From the NCBI RefSeq assembly GCF_001905845.1, contig NZ_LIVZ01000002.1:558001-622000 (forward strand): a DNA stretch of 64,000 bases, given 5' to 3'. Within the stretch, counting starts at the first letter, position 1. The number at the start of each line of letters is the position of its first letter. The stretch comes from Streptomyces sp. TSRI0107. GTDB taxonomy: Bacteria; Actinomycetota; Actinomycetes; Streptomycetales; Streptomycetaceae. Shown here piece after piece: positions 1 to 7,607 of this stretch. The notes under the pieces are model-generated. The model saw only the letters and a program-made list of their open reading frames with translations, made no database searches and had not been told where the DNA came from. Both the position numbers and the translations under genes were made by a program.

Positions 1-252
1 CCGGCGGCCCGCATCGCAGCGGATGCCGACCGAAGCCACACGGGCCAACGGGACGCATGCGGATCTCAGCAAGCCGCACAAATTCCTCGAAGGCATCCTG
101 AAAGACCTGCGCCGGCGCGGTCTCGTACTCAGCCGGCGCAGCGGCAACGGCGGCTACCGGCCGGACAAACCCGCCGAGTTCATCAGCATCGCCGACGTCA
201 TCCGTACCGTGGACGGACCACTGGTCTGGGTGCGCGGGGTCCGCCCGCCGGA
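1..252 (+). pseudogene. Rrf2-family regulator fragment
   Basis: The frame starting in the first bases reads a middle segment of an Rrf2-type winged-helix regulator. The recognisable signature is PHKFLEGILKDLRRRGLV, then SRRSGNGGYRPDKPAEF, then ISIADVIRTVDGPL and VRGVRPPDLS. This covers the recognition helix, the wing and the start of the dimerisation helix. The N-terminal helix-turn-helix upstream of the HKF motif is missing or unrecognisable (the residues before it do not look like the family), and the C-terminal helix is lost at about base 252. There the frame runs into antisense sequence of a histidine kinase. I read it as a truncated relic. The window edge means that an intact beginning further left cannot be fully excluded. 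Confidence 0.65.
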
Positions 253-255
253 TCT

Positions 256-440
256 GTCCAGGCTGCCGCCGATGGCCTCGGCGAAGCCGCGGGCGACCGC
301 CAGGCCGAGGCCGACGCCGTTGCCGCGCGGGGCGTCGCCGTAGCACTGGAAGGGGTCGAAGACGCGGGACTTGGTTAGTCGGGGACACCGGGGCCGTGGT
401 CGACGACCCGGACACGGCGGCGCACCATTTCAGCGACAAG
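256..440 (-). pseudogene. KdpD-like histidine kinase remnant (HATPase end)
   Basis: Read on the minus strand, this stretch encodes the G1/G2 region of a sensor kinase ATPase domain. RVRVVDHGPGVPD is followed by a stop codon and a one-base deletion. In the shifted frame FDPFQCYGDAPRG and then GVGLGLAVARGFAEAIGGSL follow. The intact kdpD in this window (8318-10900) has the same order: GPGVPDEAKERIFAPFQRYG then GVGLGLAVARGFAESMGGTL. Both copies lie in the same orientation and look roughly 80 percent identical by eye. Stop, frameshift and loss of both ends make this a dead fragment. It ends abruptly against the Rrf2 fragment. Confidence 0.75.
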
Positions 441-1005
441 ATCTCGGCCGCGACGTTCACACCGCGCATCATTGCGTACCCACATAAATGCCGTTCAGCA
501 GCCCATTGCGGCAGGTCCAATGGTGAGGTGCCTTCAACGCCTCACTCCTCGCCTGTGCAGGGCAGGCGTACCCCGGCCCGTGCGGCTGGTTCGAATGCCG
601 GGTGTGGGGCCCGCGTCGTGGGTGTGGCCCCGCTGCCACGCAGAGCCACCCGCAGCGGCACCGCCTCGCAGGACGGTTCCATCGTGGCACGGCGGTGATC
701 GGCGCCAGCATCGTGCCCATCGTGCTCGGGTCAAGGCGATGGGCGGCAGGCCGGCCCGCCAGCTCCCTGCACACCCCGCAAGGAGCCCTGCCAAGCCGTC
801 AGAATGAGCGTCGGCCGAGCGTCAAGACCACTTGCCACCGCGGAGAGCCTGGACCGGACGGGGCGCGTCCAGCGCTCGGCGCAACTCGCGAAACACCAGG
901 TCAGTGCCCTGCACGGCGCATCTGCCGTGGTTCACCTGGTGCACTTCGGGAAACAGGTCGAGCGCACCCGGCCCTTCCCGAGCAACCCAGGGAAACAACC
1001 GCAGG
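441..1005. other. degraded region with no recognisable gene
   Basis: No frame on either strand gives a protein I can place. Frames are short, overlapping and low in recognisable motifs. A minus-strand frame ending near 469 and another at 822-1052 look protein-like over a few dozen residues but match no family I know. The stretch lies between the gene fragments at 1-440 and the 3' end of the RNA methyltransferase, so it is probably eroded insertion or gene debris. I see no terminal repeats and no convincing RNA gene. Confidence 0.4.
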
Positions 1006-2346
1006 TCACAGCGCCTTTGCTGCGGGCTCCAAAATCGCCACGCACTCCACATGATGCGTCATCGGAAACAGATCGAACACCCGCAACGTCCGCACCCGAT
1101 ACCCCCCGTCCCGGAAGTACGCGATGTCCCGGGCCAGCGCCGCCGGATCGCAAGCCACGTACGCGATCCTGCGCGCGCCGAGGGACGTCAGGTGGGAGAC
1201 GGTCTTGCGGCCCGCGCCCGCGCGCGGCGGGTCGAGGACGATGAGGTCGACCTCGGTGATGCCGGTCCTCGGCAGGACGCTCTCGACCTTGCCCTGTTCG
1301 ATGCGGACGCGCGGGAAGTCGGCCAGGTTGTGGCGGGCGTCCTCGACCGCGCGCTTGCCGGACTCGATGCCGAGGACCGCGCCCTGCTCGCCGAGCCGGT
1401 CGGCGAGCGCGCCGGCGAAGAGGCCGACGCCGCAGTACAGGTCCAGCGCCGTCTCGCCCTTGCGGGGCAGCAGGCCCTGCATGACGGCGGTGACGAGGGT
1501 GTCGGCCGCCTTCGGGTGGACCTGCCAGAAGCCGCCGCTGCCGACGCGGTGGGTACGGCCGTCCGCGCGCTCGCGGACGAAGGGGCGGCCGTGGACGCGG
1601 TGGACGCCGCCGTCCTTCTCCCCGACGCGCATGACGGAGACCGGCCGGTCGAGTTCGACGATCGGCAGCCGGGCGCCGGGCTTCGGGGTCAGGATGACCT
1701 GGCGGTCCTGGGAGCCCGTGGCGGCGATGGCTTCCACCGATTCCATGCCGGTCCAGTCGCGCTTCTCGATGCCCAGCTCGCTGACGCCCGCCGCGGCGAT
1801 CATGCAGTGGTCGATGCGCTCGACGTCGTGCGAGCGGTGCTTGCGCAGACCCGCGTGGCCTTCGGCGTCCACGGCGTACTGCACCCGCGTCCGCCACTGC
1901 GGCACCTGTCCGGCGGGCAGCTTGTCGCCCTCGGCCGGCATCACCGTGCCGTCCCAGCCGGCCTCCTCGGGCGTGAGGCCCGCGAGCCGCTTCAGCTGTT
2001 CGGCGACGACCTCGCCCTTCATCCGGCGCTGGGCGCCGGGCTTGGCGTGCTGCCAGTCGCAGCCGCCGCAGCGGCCGGGGCCGGCGAAGGGGCAGGGGGC
2101 CTCGATGCGGTCCTTGGACGGGTCGAGGATCTCGACGGCGTCGGCGCGCAGGAAGCGAGCGCCTTCCTCGCCCTCCGTCACCCGTGCCACGACGCGTTCG
2201 CCGGGCAGCGCGTGCCGGACGAAGAGGACCTGGCCGGCGTCGGTGCGGGCGATGCAGTGGCCGCCGTGGGCGACGGGCCCGATCTCGACCTCGTACTCCT
2301 CGCCGACCAGCGACCCCGCCTGCGTTTTCTTCGGTTCTGCCTGCAT
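1006..2346 (-). CDS. TRAM-domain RNA (uracil-5-)methyltransferase
   Basis: A 446-residue member of the TrmA/RlmD/RumA family, which uses SAM to make 5-methyluridine in rRNA or tRNA. An N-terminal TRAM-type OB domain spans about residues 10-75. Cys85, Cys93, Cys96 and Cys181 fit the family's [4Fe-4S] ligand pattern. The SAM-binding motif LDLYCGVGLFAGAL lies near residues 301-314, LDPPRAG at 371-377, and the catalytic cysteine in YVACDPAALARD is Cys399. The length is normal. The ATG lies just after a GC-rich leader and about 100 bases from the permease stop, so it may be read with the permease gene. The M. tuberculosis equivalent Rv2689c sits in the same place relative to the permease and ceoBC. 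Which uridine is modified cannot be told from sequence. Confidence 0.88.
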   Translation of the reverse strand: MQAEPKKTQAGSLVGEEYEVEIGPVAHGGHCIARTDAGQVLFVRHALPGERVVARVTEGEEGARFLRADAVEILDPSKDRIEAPCPFAGPGRCGGCDWQHAKPGAQRRMKGEVVAEQLKRLAGLTPEEAGWDGTVMPAEGDKLPAGQVPQWRTRVQYAVDAEGHAGLRKHRSHDVERIDHCMIAAAGVSELGIEKRDWTGMESVEAIAATGSQDRQVILTPKPGARLPIVELDRPVSVMRVGEKDGGVHRVHGRPFVRERADGRTHRVGSGGFWQVHPKAADTLVTAVMQGLLPRKGETALDLYCGVGLFAGALADRLGEQGAVLGIESGKRAVEDARHNLADFPRVRIEQGKVESVLPRTGITEVDLIVLDPPRAGAGRKTVSHLTSLGARRIAYVACDPAALARDIAYFRDGGYRVRTLRVFDLFPMTHHVECVAILEPAAKAL

Positions 2347-2449
2347 GGCGGGGTGACTCCAGATTCGGGATCGGGAACGGGGACGGCCGGCTGACGGGCC
2401 TGTCCAGGACCGGACAACAGCCCACCAGTCTACGTCGTCCCCGGCCGAC

Positions 2450-4537
2450 TCATTCCCGCGTGCTGGACTCCTTCGCCCGCTCCTGCGCGGGACCGCGGCG
2501 CACCGAACCCGGCGCGTTCCACTCCGACCGCTTGCGGGCGCGCTGCTTCGCCGCCTCGGAGGAGGCGAGCTGGTACGGCACCGAGGTCACCATCACGCCC
2601 GGCGTGAACAGCAGCCTGCCCTTGAGGCGAAGGGCGCTCTGGTTGTGCAGCAGATGCTCGTACCAGTGGCCGACGACGTACTCGGGGATGATCACGGACA
2701 CCGCGTCCCGCGGCGACTCGCGGCGCAGGCTCTTGACGTACTCGATGACCGGCCGGGTGATCTCGCGGTACGGCGAGTCCAGCACCTTCAGGGGTACGTC
2801 GATCCCGCGCCGTTCCCACTCCTCGCGCAGTGCCTTGGTCTCGGCCGGGTCCACGTTGACGCTGAGCGCCTCCAGGGTGTCCGTGCGCAGCAGCTTCGCG
2901 TAGGCGAGGGCGCGCAGGGCGGGCCGGTGGATCTTGGAGACCAGGACGACGGAGTGGACGCGGGACGGGCGGACGCTGTCGTCGCTGGGGCCGTCGGGGG
3001 CGGCGAGTTCCTTGGCGACGTGGTCGTAGTGGCGGCGGATCGCCGTCATCGTGCCGTAGAAGATCACCATGCCGAGCAGGGCGACCCAGGCGCCGTGGCT
3101 GAACTTGGTGACGAGGACGACGACCAGGACCACGAAGGTGAAGAAGGCGCCGAAGGCGTTGATCGCCCGGGAGCGGATCATGTGCCGGCGCTTGCCCTGG
3201 TCCTTCTCGAGGGCCAGGTGGCGGTTCCAGTGGCGGACCATGCCGGTCTGGCTGAGCGTGAAGGAGACGAACACGCCGACGATGTAGAGCTGGATCAGGC
3301 GCGTGGAGTCGGCCTCGTAGATCCACACCAGCAGCGCCGCCGCACCGGCCAGCAGCACGATGCCGTTGGAGAAGGCGAGCCGGTCGCCGCGGGTGTGCAG
3401 CTGCCGGGGGAGGTAGCGGTCCTGGGCGAGGATCGAGCCGAGCACCGGGAAGCCGTTGTACGCCGTGTTGGCGGCCAGGAACAGCACCAGCGCGGTGGCC
3501 GCGGCGAGCACGATGAACAGGAAGCTGCCGGCACCGAAGACGGCCTCGGCGACCTGGGAGATCACCGGGTGCTGGACGTAGTCCGCACCGACCGGGACGC
3601 CGTTCTCGTACAGGTCGTGGGCCGGGTTCTCGGCCATGCGGACGTTGGAGACCATGGCCAGGCCGATGATCCCGCAGAACATGGTGACGGCGAGCAGGCC
3701 CATCAGCGCCAGCGTGTTCGCCGCGTTCTTCGACTTGGGCTTGCGGAAGGCCGGGACGCCGTTCGAGATGGCCTCGACGCCGGTGAGCGCGGCACAGCCG
3801 GAGGAGAAGGCCCGCAGCAGCAGGAAGACCAGGGCGAACCCGGCCAGTCCCTCGTGCTCCGGTTTGATCTCGTACCCCGCGGTGGGCGCCCGCATGGTCT
3901 CGTCCAGGACCAGCCCGCGGAACGCGCCCCACACGATCATGATGAAGACGCCCGCGACGAAGACGTACGTCGGAATCGCGAAGAGCGAGCCGGACTCCTT
4001 CACGCCGCGCAGGTTCATCAGCGTCAGCAGCAGGATCACGGCCATCGCGCAGAACACCTTGTGCTCGACGACGAAGGGGACCGCGGAGCCGAGGTTCTCG
4101 ATGCCGGAGGAGATCGAGACGGCGACGGTGAGGACGTAGTCGACGAGCAGTGCGCTCGCGACGGTGAGGCCGGCCTTGGGGCCGAGGTTGGTGGTGGCCA
4201 CCTCGTAGTCGCCGCCGCCGCTGGGGTACGCGTGCACGTTCTGCCGGTAGGAGGCGACGACCGTGAACATCAGGACGACGACCGCGAGCGCGATCCACGG
4301 GCTGAACTGGTAGGCCGACACGCCCGCGATGGACAGGACCAGCAGCACCTCCCCCGGCGCGTACGCGACGGAGGACAGCGGGTCGGAGGCGAAGACGGGA
4401 AGTGCGATGCGCTTCGGCAGGAGCGTTTCGCCCAGCCGGTCGCTGCGCAGTGCGCGCCCGATCAGGATCCGTTTGGGCACGTCGGTCAGTTTGGACACAA
4501 CAGAGGATCGTAAGCCTTCGAACAGGGGGCCGCCCAC
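2450..4537 (-). CDS. kimA: KimA-like APC potassium importer
   Basis: A 695-residue membrane protein of the KUP/APC superfamily, closest by eye to KimA (YdaO) of Bacillus subtilis, a high-affinity K+/H+ symporter. Shared stretches include ASDPLSSVAY, SYRQNVHAYPSGGG, LLVDYVLTVAVSIS and, in the cytosolic tail, LLHNQSALRLKGRLLF. The KimA K+ ligands Asp36, Tyr43 and Tyr118 correspond to Asp52, Tyr59 and Tyr134. About 12 membrane segments are followed by a soluble C-terminal domain from about residue 490. The GTG at 4537 gives the longest form. GTG at 4498, which starts nearer the family's N terminus and has a TACGAT box just upstream, is an equally good start. It is divergent from a small membrane peptide and two RCK proteins. 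Mycobacterial Rv2690c occupies the same position. An amino-acid permease role is the alternative, but the ion-site residues argue for K+. Confidence 0.8.
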   Translation of the reverse strand: MGGPLFEGLRSSVVSKLTDVPKRILIGRALRSDRLGETLLPKRIALPVFASDPLSSVAYAPGEVLLVLSIAGVSAYQFSPWIALAVVVLMFTVVASYRQNVHAYPSGGGDYEVATTNLGPKAGLTVASALLVDYVLTVAVSISSGIENLGSAVPFVVEHKVFCAMAVILLLTLMNLRGVKESGSLFAIPTYVFVAGVFIMIVWGAFRGLVLDETMRAPTAGYEIKPEHEGLAGFALVFLLLRAFSSGCAALTGVEAISNGVPAFRKPKSKNAANTLALMGLLAVTMFCGIIGLAMVSNVRMAENPAHDLYENGVPVGADYVQHPVISQVAEAVFGAGSFLFIVLAAATALVLFLAANTAYNGFPVLGSILAQDRYLPRQLHTRGDRLAFSNGIVLLAGAAALLVWIYEADSTRLIQLYIVGVFVSFTLSQTGMVRHWNRHLALEKDQGKRRHMIRSRAINAFGAFFTFVVLVVVLVTKFSHGAWVALLGMVIFYGTMTAIRRHYDHVAKELAAPDGPSDDSVRPSRVHSVVLVSKIHRPALRALAYAKLLRTDTLEALSVNVDPAETKALREEWERRGIDVPLKVLDSPYREITRPVIEYVKSLRRESPRDAVSVIIPEYVVGHWYEHLLHNQSALRLKGRLLFTPGVMVTSVPYQLASSEAAKQRARKRSEWNAPGSVRRGPAQERAKESSTRE

Positions 4538-4716
4538 CCGCCACCCTCGTCCGCCCTCGTCTGCTCCCCGAGTGAAATCGGACGGAGGCGCGCTCCACCT
4601 GCAACGGACGGGGCGTCATCCATGTCTATATGACAAAACGCCCGCCCACGTCGTTGTGATCACCTGTTCATCGCCCCGAAAACCCTAACGATTTCTTGAC
4701 GGTCACCGGAGGACCC
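4538..4716. promoter_or_regulatory. divergent promoter region, kimA / peptide-ceoBC
   Basis: This 179-bp gap separates the KimA-like gene (minus) from the 31-residue peptide gene and ceoBC (plus). It is locally AT-richer than its surroundings (for example the runs around 4624-4640 and 4678-4700), as expected for promoters. I looked for a ydaO-type c-di-AMP riboswitch ahead of the KimA-like gene, as B. subtilis has, and found none of its conserved segments. No single -10/-35 pair stands out. Confidence 0.4.
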
Positions 4717-4812
4717 ATGTCCAGCACAGCGGAGCTGATCGGCGCCACCGTCACCCTCATCGGCCTCGCGATCCTCACCCTGGTCAGCGTCTGGAGCATC
4801 AGCCGCCGCTGA
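4717..4812 (+). CDS. 31-residue single-span membrane peptide
   Basis: A short frame encodes a peptide starting MSSTAELIG and ending VWSISRR. Residues about 8-28 are an unbroken hydrophobic helix (valine, leucine and isoleucine rich), followed by a positively charged Arg-Arg end, so one membrane span with a cytoplasmic C terminus is likely. Coding evidence is strong for its size. GGAGGA lies at 4708-4713, ahead of the ATG, and 30 of 31 sense codons end in G or C. It is codirectional with ceoB, 119 bases upstream. By size and membrane character it resembles small subunits such as KdpF, but the sequence is not KdpF. A role as a small partner of the adjacent K+ transport components is inference only. 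Confidence 0.65.
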   Translation: MSSTAELIGATVTLIGLAILTLVSVWSISRR

Positions 4813-4931
4813 CCTCGGTACGGACCGGGCACAGGGGGTGCCGTCCGCGGACCGCGCGTGTGTAGCTTGGTCGGCGGTCTGAGACCCTGTTCAAGCCAGG
4901 TTCGACAACTCTTGACATCGGAAGGACGGTC

Positions 4932-5603
4932 GTGCACATCGTCATCATGGGCTGCGGCAGAGTGGGTTCCGCTCTCGCCCAGACCCTGGAGCAACAGGGG
5001 CACACGGTCGCCGTGATCGACCAGGACCCCACCGCCTTCCGACGCCTGGGCTCCTCGTTCGGTGGCCGCCGGGTCACCGGGGTCGGCTTCGATCAGGACA
5101 CCCTGCGCGAGGCGGGCATCGAGGAGGCCGGCGCCTTCGCCGCCGTCTCCAGCGGCGACAACTCCAACATCATCGCCGCGCGGGTGGCCCGCGAGATGTT
5201 CGGTGTGGAGAACGTCGCGGCGCGCATCTACGATCCCCGCCGCGCCGAGGTCTACCAGCGCCTGGGCATCCCGACCGTGGCCACGGTCCGCTGGACGGCC
5301 GACCAGATGCTGCGCCGGCTGCTGCCGTCCGGTTCCGAGCCGCTGTGGCGGGATCCCACCGGCGGGGTGCAGCTGGCCGAGGTGCACGCCTCCGCCGCCT
5401 GGGTCGGGCACAAGATCAGCAAGCTCCAGGAGGAGACGGGCGTCCGCGTGGCGTTCCTGACCCGGCTCGGCGAGGCGATCCTGCCCACGTCGCAGACGGT
5501 GCTGCAGGAGGGTGACCTGGTGCATGTGATGATGCGCTCGGACGAGGTCGAGAAGGTCGAGGCGGCGTTCGCCCAGGGTCCTGAGATGGAGGGCGGTCAC
5601 TGA
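4932..5603 (+). CDS. ceoB: TrkA-family K+ transport regulatory protein CeoB
   Basis: A 223-residue cytosolic RCK protein. Residues 1-120 form the Rossmann RCK_N domain with the dinucleotide-binding loop GCGRVGS (7-13) and an acidic residue ending strand two (VIDQD). The remainder, about 140-215, is an RCK_C (TrkA_C) domain. Such proteins gate K+ transporters in response to nucleotides, and RCK_C domains of several families bind c-di-AMP. The start is GTG, preceded by GGAAGGA. The stop TGA shares its last base with the ATG of the next gene, so the pair is translationally coupled. The order matches ceoB-ceoC of M. tuberculosis (Rv2691-Rv2692). No TrkH/TrkG channel gene is adjacent. The nearest transporter is the divergent KimA-like protein. 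Confidence 0.87.
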   Translation: MHIVIMGCGRVGSALAQTLEQQGHTVAVIDQDPTAFRRLGSSFGGRRVTGVGFDQDTLREAGIEEAGAFAAVSSGDNSNIIAARVAREMFGVENVAARIYDPRRAEVYQRLGIPTVATVRWTADQMLRRLLPSGSEPLWRDPTGGVQLAEVHASAAWVGHKISKLQEETGVRVAFLTRLGEAILPTSQTVLQEGDLVHVMMRSDEVEKVEAAFAQGPEMEGGH

Positions 5604-6280
5604 TGAGGGTCGCCATTGCCGGTGCCGGTGCGGTGGGCCGCTCGATCGCGGGCGAGCTGCTGGAGAACGGCCACGAGATCCTGCTCATCGACAAGGCGCC
5701 GACCGCGATCTCGGTCGAGCGCGTTCCGCAGGCGGAGTGGCTCCTCGCCGACGCCTGCGAGATCACCTCCCTGGACGAGGCCGCGCTGCAGCGCTGCAAC
5801 GTCGTCATCGCCGCGACCGGCGACGACAAGGTGAACCTGGTCGTCTCGCTGCTGGCGAAGACGGAGTACGGCGTTCCGCGCGTCGTCGCCCGGGTGAACA
5901 ACCCCAAGAACGAGTGGCTGTTCAACGAGGCCTGGGGTGTGGATGTCGCCGTCTCCACACCGCGCCTGATGTCGGCCCTGGTGGAGGAGGCGGTGAGCGT
6001 CGGCGACCTGGTCCGGCTGCTGCGCTTCAGCCACGGCGACGCGAACCTCGTCGAGCTGACCCTGCCGGAGGAGTCGGCCCTGGCCGGCACCCAGGTCGGC
6101 GACGTCGAGTGGCCGGAGGACACCTCCCTGGTCACGATCATCCGCGGCACCCGCGTCCTGACCCCCTCCCAGGAGGACTCCCTGGAGGCGGGCGACGAGC
6201 TGCTGTTCGTCGCCGCCCAGGCGCGCGAGGAGCAGCTGGAGGACCTGCTGTCGGTGCGGCGGGACGACACGACGGCGTGA
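5603..6280 (+). CDS. ceoC: TrkA-family K+ transport regulatory protein CeoC
   Basis: A 225-residue RCK protein, the second of a coupled pair. The RCK_N domain has the nucleotide loop GAGAVGRS near residues 7-14 and the acidic strand end LIDKAP. An RCK_C domain fills about residues 140-220 (VGDVEWPEDTSLVTIIRG, ELLFVAAQ). It overlaps ceoB by one base (TGATG). Two separate RCK chains suggest a hetero-oligomeric ring rather than the single fused TrkA of enterobacteria. The transcript ends at the perfect hairpin at 6300-6337. The role as a gating subunit follows from the family. The identity of the transporter it gates is inferred from the neighbouring KimA-like gene. Confidence 0.87.
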   Translation: MRVAIAGAGAVGRSIAGELLENGHEILLIDKAPTAISVERVPQAEWLLADACEITSLDEAALQRCNVVIAATGDDKVNLVVSLLAKTEYGVPRVVARVNNPKNEWLFNEAWGVDVAVSTPRLMSALVEEAVSVGDLVRLLRFSHGDANLVELTLPEESALAGTQVGDVEWPEDTSLVTIIRGTRVLTPSQEDSLEAGDELLFVAAQAREEQLEDLLSVRRDDTTA

Positions 6281-6299
6281 CGGCTGACGGCAGTATGAA

Positions 6300-6337
6300 G
6301 GCAAGGGGCGCCCGGATTTCTCCTGGCGCCCCTTGCC
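6300..6337. terminator. bidirectional terminator
   Basis: A perfect 13-bp inverted repeat, GGCAAGGGGCGCC at 6300-6312 and its complement at 6325-6337, with a 12-base loop. It lies between the convergent ends of ceoC and the DUF3159 gene and can serve both. Confidence 0.8.
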
Positions 6338-6361
6338 GTTACAGCCGGTCCAGCGTCCGGG

Positions 6362-7090
6362 CTACTCGGCCGACGCCGACCTCCGCGCCGCCTCCCGCTC
6401 CTTCTCGGCCGCCTCTTCCGCCTCCATCTCGGCGAACACGTCGATGGGCGGCGGCGCCTTGGCGAGGAAGACCCAGGTCAGCCATACGGCCAGCAGGAAC
6501 GGCGGGATCTTCAGCGTGACCAGCACCCAGCCGAGCTGGGTGGTGTCGGCCCACCAGTACAGCGGGAAGAGGATCGCGCACTTGGCGAGCAGGATGAGCC
6601 CCCAGGCCCAGCTGGCCTTGGTGTACGCCTTCTTGCGGCCGGGGTTGCGCTTGCGCCAGGAGAGGTTCTCCTTGAAGACCGGCCCGAGGATGAGGCCGAT
6701 CAGCGGCACACCGGCGATCGCCGTGATGATGTACGCCAGCGCGAGGCCCAGCGTGTAGAGCATGCCGGGCAGATAGAAGTCCTTGGCGTTGCCGGTCATC
6801 ATCGCGAAGACGACACCGAAGGCGACGCCGAAGACACCGCTGAACGCGTGCTTGACGGTGTCCCGCATGACGAGGCGCACCACGACCAGCAGCAGGGACA
6901 CGCCCAGCGCGGCGATCGCCGACAGGTGCAGGTCCTTGTTGATGGTGTAGATCGTGACGAAGAGCAGCCCGGGCAGGACCGTCTCGACCGTGCCCCGCAC
7001 ACCGCCGAACGCCTCGAAGAGCGCGGCCTCCGTCACCGCCCTCGAATCCTGAGGGGCGTCGTCTTCGGTCGGCTTGTCGAGCGACGTCAC
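6362..7090 (-). CDS. DUF3159 integral membrane protein
   Basis: A 242-residue membrane protein with a short acidic N terminus (residues 1-20), about six hydrophobic segments between residues 35 and 205, and a charged Glu/Ala/Arg tail (EMEAEEAAEKEREAARRS). It belongs to the actinobacterial DUF3159 family (M. tuberculosis Rv2693c in the same neighbourhood). Molecular function is unknown. GTG start. It begins three bases after the stop of the OB-fold gene, so the two form an operon. The constant linkage to ceoBC suggests a role in membrane or ion physiology, but nothing in the chain shows transport chemistry. Confidence 0.8.
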   Translation of the reverse strand: MTSLDKPTEDDAPQDSRAVTEAALFEAFGGVRGTVETVLPGLLFVTIYTINKDLHLSAIAALGVSLLLVVVRLVMRDTVKHAFSGVFGVAFGVVFAMMTGNAKDFYLPGMLYTLGLALAYIITAIAGVPLIGLILGPVFKENLSWRKRNPGRKKAYTKASWAWGLILLAKCAILFPLYWWADTTQLGWVLVTLKIPPFLLAVWLTWVFLAKAPPPIDVFAEMEAEEAAEKEREAARRSASAE

Positions 7091-7093
7091 CGG

Positions 7094-7492
7094 CTACTCC
7101 CGTCCGAGGGGTCTCAGTTCGTACTTGGGGTTGAACAGCACCCGCCGGCCCCGGCTCATCGAGATCCGGCCCGACGCGATCAGCTTGCGCCCCGGTTCTA
7201 TCCCGGTGATGGAGCGCCTGCCGAGCCACACCACGTCCAGCGCGGCGGAGCCGTCGAACAGTTCGGCCTCCAGGGCCGGTACGCCCGCGCGCGGCCGCAG
7301 GGTGACCGTGCGCAAGGTACCAGTAACGGTCACGATCTGCCGGTCGTGGCAGTCACCGATGCGGGTGCAGCCCGCGGTGTCCGCGTCCTCTCGCAGCTCC
7401 TCGGACTCCAGGTCCTCCTGCGACGAGGAGAGCCGGTCGAGCATGCGCCGGAACCGGCCCACCGGCTTTTCGGAACGAGGAACAGCACTCAT
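7094..7492 (-). CDS. OB-fold nucleic acid binding domain protein
   Basis: A 132-residue protein. The first 35 residues are charged and helical. The rest, from about IGDCHDRQIVTVTGTLRTV to ISMSRGRRVLFNPKYELRPL, reads as a five-stranded OB fold of the RecG-wedge/tRNA-anticodon-like class. Equivalent to mycobacterial Rv2694c by position and architecture. No catalytic motif is visible, so it is probably a single-stranded nucleic acid binder. The ATG lies just after a purine-rich stretch. It is the first gene of a two-gene unit with DUF3159. The bound ligand is unknown. Confidence 0.75.
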   Translation of the reverse strand: MSAVPRSEKPVGRFRRMLDRLSSSQEDLESEELREDADTAGCTRIGDCHDRQIVTVTGTLRTVTLRPRAGVPALEAELFDGSAALDVVWLGRRSITGIEPGRKLIASGRISMSRGRRVLFNPKYELRPLGRE

Positions 7493-7607
7493 GCTTGAAG
7501 CGTACCGGGGCCCACCGACACCGTCGTAGCCCCGTTCCCGCAGTCCCGCAACCGCAGGCTGTCACCACCCCGCCCGGGCCACGGCGCTCTTCCCCGGCCC
7601 GGCCTGG

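Noticed and set aside
588..602. GGTTCGAATGCCGG, resembling a tRNA T-arm
   Set aside because: No acceptor stem, anticodon arm or 5' half fits around it. It is an isolated chance match or a relic too small to call.
832..2394. Long plus-strand frame (about 520 codons) opposite the RNA methyltransferase
   Set aside because: Antisense shadow of a real gene in high-GC DNA: composition Ala/Arg/Gly/Asp, no family motif, while the minus strand encodes a recognisable enzyme.
2645..4513. 622-codon plus-strand frame opposite the KimA-like gene
   Set aside because: Rich in Gln/Asp/Gly/Arg without motif; the complement is a clear 12-span transporter.
4538..4716. ydaO riboswitch ahead of the KimA-like gene
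   Set aside because: Expected by analogy with Bacillus kimA, but none of the conserved ydaO segments occurs in this interval. The only riboswitch seen is before the M23 gene.
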